Source: Rhodosporidiobolus odoratus (lineage: Eukaryota; Basidiomycota; Microbotryomycetes; Sporidiobolales; Sporidiobolaceae). Taken from it: a stretch of 64,000 bases of DNA. The notes under the pieces are model-generated. The model did not search any database, had not been told where the DNA came from, and was given only the letters and a program-made list of their open reading frames with translations. Below are positions 1-11,804 of the stretch, one piece after another. The stretch is from positions 620,001-684,000 of the forward strand of contig JAOANU010000002.1 in NCBI GenBank assembly GCA_034387635.1. Direction: 5' to 3'. Position numbers and translations under genes: made by a program. The first letter of the stretch is position 1. The number at the start of each line of letters is the position of its first letter.

Positions 1-69
1 CCCAGACATACGACGACAACAATTCCAGCGAAGCAGTACAAGAGGGAGGAAGAACCAGGGGAAAGAATA

Positions 70-1859
70 TCAAGCATCTGCGCCTTTTTGTGTCCTCCAA
101 GAACCCGAGAAAAGGTGAGCCGCCATCGCCGCTTTGTGGTCAATATCGTGGGCACCCATGTGCCTACGACCCCGAGAGAGGTAAGCTTGTGTCAAGGCTA
201 GAAGATGCGAGACGAGAGCAAGACTCACCCGACTCCCGGAGAAAAGCCCGTGATACTGAGCACCTTGACATCTCCCCACCTCTCCGGCTCACCAGACGCC
301 TCCTCGCTAGTATTGGAGTAAGATGTGAGAAGTTCGGGCACGTCCCTAGAAGCGCGGAATCGCCAGCCATCGGGCGACAGACCGCGAAGCGAGCCCCAGG
401 GTTTGCGATAGGATGAAAGCAGGTAGGAGAGGACAGCGTCGGTGAAAGGGCCTGCGTGGGCAAGTATACTTTGTTAGCGAAATTTCGAGATGGAACGGAG
501 GAGATAGGGAGAGGAGCATACCAGGACCAGTCCTTTCCATCACGGATTTGGGCTGCTCTGCCTCCGACAGCAAGGACATCTCGACCACCCGTCTGACCGT
601 GTCAAGCAGGACAGGGTGACCGCGAGCAGAAGCCATGGTCCATTGCGAGATCTGAAGGGGTCGAGGCCACCACTGTTGCAGAGTAGGGGAGATCAGCGGG
701 AAGTAGAGGCCGGAAAAAGTAGACGGGAGACGCACATCGTGCCAGTCGTGCCTGATCCCCACATCTGCTTCAACACCGACGATGAGCGAAGGCGGGACAT
801 AGGAGGGAGGTCTGCGACAGTAAGTCAGCAATCTGACCTCATACGCGAGAAAGAGCGAGAACCGCAAACGGACCTCTTTCCCTCCCAGCTCACATCCTCC
901 CCCCACTGCTCAACCGGCTTCAGCACCGTGACATCGGTATCGGCATAAACCCCTCCTTCCACGGCCAGAACTAGGTAGCGCCAAAAGTCGCTCCTGAGTA
1001 CCGCCGGTTGCACAAGCTTATCCCAAGCTGCAACGACGCCCCTCGAGCTCGCTGACTGCATCAAAGGCTTCTGTCCCACTCCACTCGCTTGCTTGTCAAG
1101 TCCAGACGCAGTGTGTACCGGCGCATCCCGCTTCTCCAACCTCAACTCGCTCAGTGCGAATCGCTTCCTAACCCATGCATCTGCCTGCGCATTGTCCTGC
1201 TTAACTACCTCCCACCCCTCATACTTCCTCTCCCACTCTCTCGAAAGCTCCGCTTTACTCCTGAAGTAAGATTGAGTAGGCGCCGTCTGCCACACTCTCT
1301 TCGGAATCGCAGCCTGTCTGCCTCCTGGGCGTTGTTGAGCAGGCGAAGGGAAGAAGGAGCGCAGGGCGTTGATGAGCGAGTAAGGGTCAGACGTGTTGGT
1401 ATCGCTAGAGGGGAAGTGACCGATGAGGAAGTCTTCGAGGGTGGAAAGGTAGACACCGGGAGAAGGCGAGTCGGGAGGGGGGAAAAGGTGGTAGACGGAG
1501 TCTGCTTCTGCGCCGAGGGAAGTCGAGGGCAGTGCGGAAGTCGAAGAAGTATTTGCGGATGGTTCAGGTGTAGGGCGGACGGGGTAAGCCTTTCCATATG
1601 CATCGTAAACGACCCTTTCTCCCGCTTCTGGTTTCCGAATCAACCCACCCGATCTTGCCTGTTCGTACAGTGCGCCATGTAGATCGCCGTACCATGCTAC
1701 CAGAACGAGTGTGTAGAAGACGAGTAGGGCAACCCCGCGTCGCTTCGAGGCGAAGAACGCGGCGAGAGGACGTTTGGAACGCGGCGGTGGGGAGGACGAG
1801 CGAGAAGTCGGCGGTGAGGGTAGGTAGGGCAGCAAAGGCTTGGAGTCGTGACTGTACAT
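70..1859 (-). CDS. OCH1: GT32 alpha-1,6-mannosyltransferase, OCH1-like
   Basis: Probable Golgi enzyme that starts or extends the N-glycan outer chain using GDP-mannose. Four exons read well: 1859-874, 811-522, 451-229 and 163-70, giving 530 residues in frame. A short cytoplasmic tail is followed by a membrane segment (residues about 46-63, GVALLVFYTLVLVAWYG), so this is a type II membrane protein. IPKRVWQTAP and the downstream DFWRYLVL...GGVYADTD block carry the GT32 signature; the DxD motif binds metal and sugar nucleotide. The C-terminus has FSPGVGHMG and HLFSGSW, typical of OCH1/HOC1. The reading frame stays open upstream to 2417, but ATG 1859 puts the membrane anchor at the usual distance. 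The GT32 family is firm; OCH1 rather than a sibling such as HOC1 is inferred from the C-terminus. Confidence 0.82.
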
Positions 1860-2846
1860 GCTACCCGGCGACCTGCGCCTTAACGGGCCAAGAGAACGAA
1901 GGAGGGCGGGCTGGTCGTCAAGTGGTCTGGTCGGAAAAGGAAAAGGGCCGACAAGACGGACAGTCGGGTGAAAGGACACCGGCGAGTCGAGCGCGGGCTC
2001 GTGGCAGCAAGCAATGAAGTCGACGGTACGAAGAGATGCTACCGTTCCAGCGAGTCCAGCGGCTGCGGGCGCTGCGCTTCTGTTGCGCAGGAAGGGGCCG
2101 AGGTCGAGAAGGGAGGCTGGTTCACCCTGAGCGTCCAAATCCCACTCCAGAGTGTGCTCACCAGCTATACGCGACCAGGCGCACCGCTCATCTGCCGTCC
2201 TCGACTCTGGCCGCCAATTCGCAACCTCAAAGCAACATCGACAATCGCGCTCAGTGGAGCCGCCGGAGCCACTGCGCGAGGTAGTGGCAGTGGGACGAGT
2301 GGTATAGCTAGAGGCACAACTCCCCGCGGAATGCAGCTGCAGCGGGAGATGCCATGCGAACACAAGACGAAGGAGCAGCACTTCGTCGACGCGGGCATGG
2401 CCTCCAACGGGTCGCAAATCCTCCTCAACCGCCTCACTAGCGACCGACCGCTCCAGCTGATCTACTATCGCGGCCTTGCAGCACGGGGATGCGCCCGCGC
2501 CGCCCTAGTGACGTACTCTTTCTCGCTTTCCTTTCCTCCCGTTGTCGGACAGGCTGAGATACGACAGGCTGCTCCTATGTTGCGCAAGACGGCCGTGCAG
2601 TCTACTAACCTATGAGTCTAGTCTGGTGTACTGACCAGAAAGGGAGTGAGAAACAGGAGACGAACAAGACGACTGTTAACAAAGACAAGAAAAACCTTGA
2701 GAACCACGTGAAGTACGGATGAAGAAATGGAATACGATCTATAGCCAGGATCTGAAGGTAGGGGAAGATGTGATCGCACGAGAAGATTGGACAATGAATC
2801 AGTCAGCGGACAGAGAGAGGGCTGACGGGAAAAAGCTTTCACACAC
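1860..2846. other. Intergenic, no gene recognised
   Basis: Lies upstream of the mannosyltransferase and downstream of the GH3 pseudogene. The mannosyltransferase frame stays open to 2417 without recognisable protein similarity. I see no RNA gene or repeat. Confidence 0.5.
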
Positions 2847-3958
2847 CTAAAACTGAAAGCTCGCAGTCAACGGAAGCTTCCTGCTGCTATTCCCGACGCT
2901 GACCTTGAATTCGCCCTTGGGCATGGCCCACCCACCTTTGACGCCTGTAGTAGGCAAGATCCTTGTTACGAAGTTCGAACGAGACGGTTTTGGACTCGCC
3001 CGCCTTGAGGAAGGGCTTCTCGCAAGCACGAAGGGAGAGGCCGGGCCTGGCGCGGGGAGTCGTGTCGGGAAAGGTGAGGTACAACTGAATGGGAAGAGAA
3101 ATGTCAGCTGAGAGGAGGCAAGGAGGAGGCGAGCTTACCTGGGCGACCTCGGCACCATCGATTAAGCCAGTATTCTTGACCATAGCCTTGACGGTGTAGG
3201 CGATGTCGTACAAGCCAGAAGTGAGCTGATCCTCGATAAATGGCTTCTCGTTCGTCCCGCGGACTGGAGCAGGAGAAGCCTTCTTGGTGGAACAGATCTT
3301 GACGTCGGAGAAGGAGAAGCTGCACGTTCACAGAGAAGGTCAGTAGCGGTCGTGGATCGAAGCGCAAGACCCCTTGGTCACAGTCGGGCAAATCATCGAA
3401 GGGGAAAGATAGCGAAGAGAGAAAAGAAATGGGCAGAGCGAAAGAGACGGAGAAGAGAGAATGATGCAAAAAGCGAGACGCACTTAGTGTAACTCAGTCC
3501 GTACCCAAACTCATACAGCGGGGTGATGTTCTTCGCGTCAAAGTGCTTGTACTCGATGAAGTAAAGTTGGCAATCTGATTGATGGTGACGGACCTGTCGT
3601 AAATCGCATCGGGGTAGTCTTCCACGTTCTCAGCAATGGCAAAGGGAAGTTTGCCCGACGGGCTCACGTCGCAAGGGGACGGAGGGCATGGCGTTACCTC
3701 CCTCGATTGTAGGGAAGTAGACGAAGAGGATGGAAGAGACGTTGGCGTGGTCGACCCAGGCACTCATGTCGACGGGTCCTGGCGCGGTGACCACGATGAT
3801 CGTGTCGTTGTGTCGGTCAGCTACGTACGAAATGAGCTCATTGCCGCCGTTCGCAAGCTGGCAGGAGGGAGATTGCGGATCAGCGAGGAACAATAAGTGA
3901 CTACCCAGCAAACGGCAGCGCCAGCCGCGAGCAGCGCAAGTACGCTCGTAGCAAGCAT
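2847..3958 (-). pseudogene. Internally deleted and frameshifted copy of GH3 beta-glucosidase
   Basis: This is a decayed relative of the intact glucosidase gene at 27706-31100. It starts with a matching signal peptide (MLATSVLALLAAGAAV at 3958, against MLATVVLALLAASAGV) and then jumps, through a GT...AG interval of about 47 nt, to the exon beginning LANGGNELISYVADRHN. Everything between, including the catalytic barrel and the SDW nucleophile segment, is missing. The rest follows the intact gene (ENVEDYPDAIY, VKNTGLIDGAEVAQ, SKTVSFELRNKDLAYY) with small deletions near 3665, 3550 and 2960 that shift the frame. Read without the frameshifts it would give only a secreted peptide of about 75 residues. 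Nucleotide similarity to the intact copy looks near 80 percent by eye, so the duplication is not recent. Confidence 0.85.
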
Positions 3959-4622
3959 GGTGGGAGATGACAGTAGGAAGGAAAGAGTGGGCGGATGTAC
4001 CACGGCTTCTTGACCCCTCCGCCTCTTGCGCAACCAAGTGACTTTGCGACATCGGGGAGAACAGTCCTCGGTGCGCTATGGAAGGATGAACGAGCATTCC
4101 CCATATCCCCGAGCTGTTAGAGGAAAAATCCTCGGCCGAGTACAGTCTTGGCGACGGAGCACACGAAGCGATCCTCGGTGCGCCATGGCAGGAGCAGAGT
4201 GAGGGGTCTAGAGATAATATCTGTTGCTCAGTCTTGCCGAAAAAAAGGGTAGTCGTGAGGCGAACGAGGCTGCCACGAGGAGTAGGGGCGTAAGTCAGCA
4301 AGAGCATCGCAACCATCAGTGGGGCTGATTGCGAGGTGGGGTAGGCGTTAGGGCGTCGACGGAGTTGAGGAAAGAAAGCGAGAGTGAGCATACAGCTAAG
4401 TGACTCACATGTTCGGCAGGCGAGCGTGTCTGGGCGCAGCGCGTGGACATGCTAGGGACACGACCCAGCAGAAACCCGGAACGAGACCAACGAAACGGCG
4501 CAGGTGCACCTCGGGAACTATCGAAGGAATGGCAAGAAAACAGCCAAGGACCTTCGCCGCTACAAGCCCCGTCATCACCCCTCAGTGTTCCCTCGACACT
4601 GCGCCGGATCCCCTTGGCCTAC
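3959..4622. promoter_or_regulatory. Remnant promoter of the GH3 copy
   Basis: Contains two copies of a block reading GCGCACCGAGGA on the - strand (near 4066-4080 and 4172-4186). The same block stands about 110 bp before the intact glucosidase ATG (27589-27600), and the nearer copy here is about 105 bp before the pseudogene ATG, so promoter sequence was duplicated together with the gene. No coding gene is recognised. Confidence 0.5.
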
Positions 4623-5177
4623 TCAGCCGACGAAGAGCGCGTACAGCTCGGGATCGTCCTCCTTTTTGAACGCGCTCGAACAGCTGGGGTCGGCGATGAT
4701 CCTGGTGCGCAAGACGGCCTGCCTCGCCTGGGCTTTTAGCTCGTCTTCTGTTCGTTCCTTGTGTCGGAGGATAGCTGACGAAGAGTGCTGCTGCTGCTGA
4801 GGTTGCGGTGGGCGGAAGGAAGAAGAGGATCGAGGTGAAGAGTACGCATCGGTTTGCGACTGAGTTTCGGAGGCAGCGGAAGGGGAGGGCTGCAGAGGGC
4901 TCTGCTCAGCTGTCTAATCGCCGAGTCAGGACGACGGAATACTTACGGGAGGGTTTCCGCCTTGCTGCAACGGCGAGCCTTGCCCACAGCAACCCCGAAG
5001 TGAGCGGACGGCTACATAGACAGAGCAGAGGCAGCTAAGCGCACCTTTTCTGGTGTGGAAGGGGTTCGGCGGTGGTGGTTCTCGAGCGGAGGTAGAGCGG
5101 AAGGGAGCGGCGCCAGTTGAGCGTTCGTCCCTCGAGCGGATGCGGACGGGGGTTCCTAGAAGTCTACTGTCAGGCAT
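4623..5177 (-). CDS. Small hypothetical protein, two exons
   Basis: Not recognised. Exon 1 starts at ATG 5177 (MPDSRLLGTPVRIRSRDERS) and ends at about 5046. A roughly 130 nt intron with a GTGCGC donor and an ACAG acceptor near 4911 joins in phase to exon 2, which ends with DDPELYALFVG and a TGA at 4623. The predicted product is about 140 residues: a basic, Pro/Ser-rich N-terminal half, a run of five glutamines, and a charged helical C-terminal half (RHKERTEDELKAQARQAVLR). The helical tail followed by a short hydrophobic end reads like a genuine protein terminus. No domain is assigned. It is transcribed divergently from the MEKK gene. Confidence 0.45.
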
Positions 5178-5752
5178 AGCGTGTCTTTGTACCTGCAAGA
5201 AGTGTCAAGTTGAACCACTTTCTCCAACTTCATCATCACTGCACTTTCGGAATCTTGACCGGCGGGCACTTCTCCAACAATTGCTCTCGCCAGCACGAGT
5301 CCGTATAGTCTACAGCCTTACGAAACACCACGACCACAATCAAGTCGAGCCAGCCTCGGTAAGAAGTTCTCAGCAACCTCCCCCTCCTTGCCTCCGCTCT
5401 CCCCTCGCGGTCCAGCGTGACGAATCTTTCCACTCTTCCTCCGCCAGTATATACTCAGCGCCGACTTAGTCAGCACTTTCAGCCGCAGTATCTGCACGTC
5501 AAAGTCACCCACCGGAGGAACGCGCCCTTGTTTCCTCCTCTCTCCTGTCCTGCGATCGCACGGGGCATCGCCCACTTCTTCCTCGCCTGACTGGGTAACC
5601 GGCGATCGGACCTGCGTCTTGGATAGGACAGACGAATCAAGTTACCGAGGACATTGTACGCTCAGATTGGGTTCACCCCTCCCCTTTGCATCGCATGTCC
5701 GCCGTTCGCTGACTTCGCCTTGGGCTTCCCAGGTCAAATCAGCCTACCAACT
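5178..5752. promoter_or_regulatory. Divergent promoter region upstream of the MEKK gene
   Basis: Pyrimidine-rich leader with a TATATA stretch at about 5448. It lies between the small - strand gene and the kinase start. No separate gene is supported. Confidence 0.35.
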
Positions 5753-8700
5753 ATGCAACCATCACAGGACTACTACCACCCATATCCGCCTCAACCGCCA
5801 CGACCCCCTGCTGGCTACGCTTCCGTCACCTCTCCCTCTTATTCCGCCGTTCGCCCGCTGCCAAACCCGCAAGCCCAACCTCGACCAGCTCAATCCTTTT
5901 CCTCTATACCAACACCGCAGTATGGCTCCTCGCCACCGGTTGGAACAGGCTCAGCGACAGGAGGCTATCGTCAACCGGTATATGGAGCAGAGGCAGGTTG
6001 GGCAGGAAGCGGTACCGACAGTCTCCGACGGGGTAATGGGCCGTCCGGCTCGACGTCGCCGCCCGTCGGAGTCTGTGATCCGCTGTCGCGAGCGGGAGCC
6101 TTTCGCAGAGAAGCCTCCTCAACCTCGTCTTCGGTTCGCTTCTTCTCTTTTCCCTCACCTTTGCACCTTGATGTCTGAATCCTACCTTACCAAGTACTTT
6201 GCCACACAGCACATGTCGCCAATAGCTCATCCTCGCACCCATTCTGCTCTTCCGCCTGTCCCTGCCCGCCAACCCTCCTACCCCGTCTCTCCTCCTACGC
6301 CTTCGGCTCCACCTCCACATTCTCCTACTTCTCCATTCCCGCCCCGTTCTCCATCTCAGAGCTCGACATTCTCGCGGACATCACAACACGTACCGCAGTA
6401 TCACACGGCGCCCCTTCCGCCCGGGTCTATTTGCACCGCAACCTCCGATCTCGAATCTCTCGTTGTCGTCCCGCTTGGCAGTCTCGCCTCCGCTGAAGCT
6501 GTCAAGGACGTCATCCTCTCCCGCCTACACATTGCCGATGAGGACATGCCCAGACACGCTTTTTACCTTACCTCGATCGGGCGCGGAGAGGGTCGACCCG
6601 TTGCCGACGACGAGTTGTGGGAGGCAGTGTTGCGCAGTAGCACAGGCGAAGGACCGCAAGTGACAGTCTTCGCAAAGGAGATTGTCGCTGCGTCCTCGCA
6701 GAGCGGATTTACCGGGGCGGATTTCGCGGTCGGGATGTCAGCGGAACGGATGAGGCAAGTGCAGCATGCGAGGGAGAAGGAACAGCGGCGTGAGAGGGAA
6801 AGGGAGCGGAGCAACACGAGTGCTTCGGAGACGAGGTCGCCTGTCTCTGACTCGTTCAGGCGGGATCGGGAACCGTCGATTTCGTCCAGGTCGGATGTGT
6901 CTTCGAGTCATCGTCGGCCGCCTTCTCCGGTGGAGGAACGAGGAGAGATGGAGGAGTTCGGCGGGAGGCGTTCGTCGCCGACGGATCGAGGAGGGAGCGG
7001 GCTGAGAAGCGACAGGCCGATGTGGACGTCGGGTTCTGGCGGAGCAAGCGGTGGTACCCCGAGTTTTGGGCATGTGTCCCGAGGCTTCTCCTACAGCGAG
7101 AGTGCGCAGTCCAGTGGGTTGAGGTCTCCAGCGCTCGCAGGGCAATTGAGCCCGTCGATTGGGCGGACTGGAAGCGGATCCAGGGAGCCGCAAAGAGTCG
7201 AGCGCGCAACCAGTATCACGCCTTCAGCTTCGCCCGAGGACTACTTCCACACTTCTCCGCCAAATTCTACGCCTATGCTTCAGTCTCCGCCACTCGGCAG
7301 CTCTGCATCTTCCGCCTACCATCCTCACCTTCCTTCCCCCCAACCTCACGGCGGCTCTTCGCAGATTGTCATGGGGCCGTCGGGTCCAACTCGCTTCCTT
7401 CCTCCACAACCTCAGGGCCATCATTCAGACCCACGTCAGCGGAACCAGACTGCCCCTTCAATTCAAGTCACCACATCGGGATGGGCTTCCCCCGTGGTCG
7501 CTCCTCATCACGCATCTTCCGTACCTCCAGCTCGCCCCGCCGTTCCTCCGTTCACGACTTCTCCGCGCCCCCTTCCGCCTCAAGATCCTCGTTCCGCCCT
7601 TCCGCAATACAACTCTCAGCCGTACAAGAACCTTCCGCTTCCTTCATCGTCCTCTCCCTACCACAACCTATCTCTGCAGGGGCAATACGGCTCAGTCGTA
7701 CATGCTGCTCCTCCACCGGTGCCGCATCGTACCGGAGGTCTGGCACCTCAAGCGCAGCCAAGGATGGGGTCGAAGAGCGCAGACAACCTTCGAGGCTACT
7801 TCGCCGGCCCGCCACAGCCTCCCCCAGCGCCACCTTTGCCGCAAGGGTATCGCTCTGTCACCACGCCTACCGGTCATCCTGGTGCAGCAGGTTCTATACC
7901 ACCGCAACCATCTGCTCCTTCTCCCAATCCGGTCGCAAATACCTTCGTCACCCCCCCTTCTCCCGTTCCGCCCACTCCGGCTTCGGCCTTTTACTCTGCT
8001 CCCGTGCAAGCTCAACAGCAAGCCGAAGCTGCCGAAGCCCTCTCCTCGCCTTACGGTTTACGATCTGCTTCTTTCCCGCATCCCCACTCGCCAAGCCAAT
8101 CTTTCCATCCCCCCACACCCCGGAAGTCTGCCTTTGATTTGCAGAGTCAGTCACAGTCAGAAGTGCGCGAGTCGGGCAGCAGACCTTCCACAGGCCACGA
8201 TGGCGCTATGGGCGGGCTCGATAGAAGGACCGACGAGCAGCTCTCAGAGGCCGCGGGACGGGTGAGGGAGTCGAGCCGTACCAGGGCTGAGGCGAAGCAG
8301 CGACAGCGGGGATCTGGCGGGTTCTCTCCTGCTTCTTCATCCCCACAGCAACCTTCCGCTTCATCCGCTCGCAACTCGCCAACAGCCGACTACGTCTCGC
8401 CCACACCTTCCGCGCCTCCCTTCCAAGACGATGATGGCGCCTATGATGGCATCGCTGAGCCGGATCGCCGTCCTCTTCCGCCTGGAACGACGACGAGCAG
8501 TATCAGCCCACCCTCCTCCGCACGAAGCTCGACAAACGGTCCTTGCACGCCGTCGAACGATGCGCCAGTACCTGGTGCTCCGCTTCTTACCGCGCCCAGG
8601 GTCGTCGACGAGTTTGGCGATGACCTCGATGAGGAAACCAGTACTTGGTTTGGCACGAACCGGCCAACTCCTGCTCTCGTCGTCCCACCGATCGAGGACA

Positions 8701-11440
8701 AGCCCAAGTTTGACGAGTTCGGCGATCCGATCGACGAAGAAACGAGTACTTGGTTTCCGATTCCGCAGAAGTCAGCGGAGAAACCAAAGGTGGACGAGTT
8801 TGGCGACCCTATCGACGTGGAGCCCAGTACTTGGTTCCCTATCGGCCACTCTAAGCCTTCAGCACCTCCGCCGCTGCAGCTGCAGGGTATTACGACACAA
8901 GTCCCCGCTCCTTCCTCGTATGGCTCGTCGTCGTCGCCGATGCGGAAGCAGCACAGCGGCGCAGGCTCAACCGCGGGTGTGAGTACGGGAGGTGGGGTAT
9001 CGGTGACAACTCACGAGCGGAAGGAGTCGGTACCGACTGCGCAGGATTGGACGCAGACGATTTTGAGCAGGTTTGGCGCGTCGAGCGGTGCAGGAGATGA
9101 GGAGGGTACGCTGCAAGCTACGGGGACGCTTCGTCCGGCTGGACAGCCGAACAAGCCCAAGCTTGTCGACGAGTATGGGGACGAGATTGACGAAGACGGA
9201 GCCACCTTCTTCCCTGGTCACGGTCCACCTGGCTCCGCTTCTTCTCTCACGCCGACGACGCACGACGAACTCGCTTCACCCCGCTCACCATCATTTGACC
9301 GCCACAAACGACCCAACCTTCGCCTTACCATCGATGCGCCTACCCCCCCTACTTCAGCTTTCCCCGCTTCCGCCGTTTCCCAGCCCGCCAGCAAGTTCAG
9401 CGATGCGAGTCCCTTGTCTGGTGACCGCCAGCCTTCAAGCAGCGAGCAAGACGCCGCACCTCTTCCACCTCTTCCGAACATCAGCGCACGCCGTGCCGAA
9501 GTCAGCGGTCGTCGATTCCCAGGCCAGCCTCGCCTTGACGACCTTGTGCGACTCGGAAACAATCCAGCTCCGCCGGCAGGAACAGGCGGTGTCAGCTCTC
9601 CCTTTGCTCGACGCAATTCGTTTGCTGCCCGAGCGCAGGATGGCAAAGATTGGGCGTTCCGTCCGCCCGTAGAGACGGTTCTTGAGCATCTCGATGTCTT
9701 CTTCCCGGAGCATGACCTCGATAAACCTGTCTTCGACCCCTCGACCTCAGTGCCCTCAACCCCAGCATCGGGTGGCTCATCCCCCTCCCCCGTTCCCGAT
9801 GTTTCCGCGCCGCCGTCCGCACTTGCGACTCGCCGCACCGGCGGTGGCAGTGCCGGCCCCGGACTCGGGTACAAGAAGTCAATCCGAGTGGTCGCCCTCG
9901 ACAGGAAGAGGCAGCTACAAAAGGCGGGGAGGAACGTCGCGTCTGCTGCGTCGGGATTGGCGAGCAACTTGCTGAGGAGGAAGAGTACAAAGTTATTTGG
10001 TGCGAGGATCGAGGAGGTCACGAGCGCTCAGATGAATCAGATCAGTGCGATCAAGGAGACTTCGGCTGAAGATCCTGACAACTGTGAGTCTAACTTCGCT
10101 TGCTTGATTTTCGCGAGTATACGGACTTACCCATTCGTTCTGTTCGTCGCAGTCTCCTACAAATGGATCAAGGGTGACCTTATCGGCCGCGGTACCTACG
10201 GTCATGTCTACATCGCGCTCAGTGTCACCACCGGCGAGACAATTGCCGTGAAGCAGGTCGAGATGCCGCGCATGTTTTCGGACAAGGAGGATCAGCGCGT
10301 GCAGGGCATGATTTCCAGCTTGAAGGGCGAGATCGAGTTGCTCAAGGACCTCGACCATCCTAACATCGTGCTTTACCTCGGTACGTGTCCTGTCCTCGCT
10401 CGACTCGGGCGAGTGGACTGACATCTTTTCCACATAGGTATGGAGCAGACGCCCGAGTTCCTCTCCATTTTCCTTGAATACGTTCCTGGTGGTTCCATCG
10501 GCCGCATAATCCGCACTCATGGCAAAGTTCGCAAAGCTTCTTTCTATCCGTTTCCTTCGGACGCTGACCTAGTCCTCTCTTCCTCTTTATCGCAGTTCGA
10601 GGAGAACGTCATCCGCTTCTTCACTATCCAGATCCTCGACGGTCTGCAGTACCTTCACTCGCTCGGTATTCTTCATCGCGACATGAAAGCCGACAACATC
10701 CTCATCGATCAGGATGGGATGTGCAAGATCTCAGACTTTGGCACGTCGAAGAAGAGCGGTGATATCTACTCGAACAACGAGAACATGTCCATGCAGGGCT
10801 CGATCTTCTGGATGGCACCGGAAGGTGCGTGTTCTACGTCACCTTAGCCCTTTTTGACAGCTTCTGACCTCCTTTCTTCTGCTAGTCATTCACAACAACA
10901 AGCAAGGCTACTCTGCCAAGGCTGACATTTGGTCTCTTGGATGTATCTGCATCGAGATGCTGGCGGGGTCGAGGCCGTGGGAAGGAGAGGGTTTCATGGG
11001 CGCCATGTTCAAAGTGCGAGGGCTGTTATTTCCTGACCGAGACATGGGTGACTTACATGTATATTCTACAGCTTGGCGCCGAACGCATGCGCCCGCCTCT
11101 TCCGCCCGACGTCCAGCTCTCCGCTTACGCCGACCAGTTCGTCTCGGACTGCTTGCAGATGTACGCTGCCTTTTGCGACTCCTTGACGGAGCTGCCTACT
11201 GAGACTTTTCTCTTGTACAGTGAGCCCAGCAATCGACCCAAGGCCAGTGAGGCCCAGCGACACCCTTTCCTCGTCCTCGATCCATCCTGGACGTTCACCC
11301 AAACCTCCCTTTACCGGTGCGTACTTCTGGGTACACTGTCGCTTGTTACCCGCTGACCTTATCGATGACTCTACAGCATCATGACGACCGAAGAGGACAG
11401 AAGGCGCACTCCTGGCACGCCTTCCTCCCTTGCTTCTTAG
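5753..11440 (+). CDS. BCK1: MAP kinase kinase kinase of the cell-wall-integrity pathway, BCK1-like
   Basis: Predicted serine/threonine MEKK acting below protein kinase C in cell-wall signalling. ATG 5753 (MQPSQDYYHPYPPQPP) is followed by an intron (about 6136-6208), then a very long Pro/Ser-rich region. Residues around SLASAEAVKDVILSRLHI look like a RA/ubiquitin-like module. Four spaced acidic repeats of the type DEFGDPIDEETSTWFP lie at about 8602-8653, 8705-8758, 8787-8840 and 9161-9215. The kinase domain begins near 10150: IGRGTYGHVY (P-loop), AVKQVE (VAIK lysine), LHRDMKADN (catalytic loop), ISDFGTSKK (DFG), WMAPE (APE), with several short introns between. It ends in TTEEDRRRTPGTPSSLAS. 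All kinase motifs are present, so it should be active. The BCK1 assignment rests on architecture (long disordered N-terminus, C-terminal MEKK kinase) and on the activation segment. Confidence 0.88.
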
Positions 11441-11804
11441 ACTATCACTCGCCTGCTCGACTCCCTTCTCCTTTCTTTCCCCCACCTGTCTCGCTTTCTA
11501 CTGTTTCCATCCTGTGTCTCGCTGTTTTGCCACCCTGCCAGTCGTGCTCCTATCCTTAATATTGCCTGCTTTTCTTTCGTTCTCTCGCACCCTCCCTCGC
11601 ATTCATTCTGTCTTTTTCTTTCCCCTTGTATCGAAGATCACACGCTGCTGAATGAGGATTGGATCCCTGACTACACATGCCGTGCGTTCCCCACTGCGTT
11701 CTGCTAAGAGCGGAAGCTTTTGTGCAACTTATCGCTCGTCGAGGCGATCACCTTTCTGCTCTTTCCACACCTCATCTCGTTCGCTCGCTTTTGACTGCGC
11801 GCGG
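11441..11804. other. Intergenic between MEKK and Dicer
   Basis: Pyrimidine-rich 3' sequence of the MEKK gene and the short Dicer promoter. No gene is seen. Confidence 0.4.

Noticed and set aside
825..2417. Mannosyltransferase N-terminus extended to 2417
   Set aside because: The frame is open, but the extra 186 residues are Arg/Ser/Pro-rich without features and would bury the membrane anchor far from the N-terminus. ATG 1859 fits the family better.
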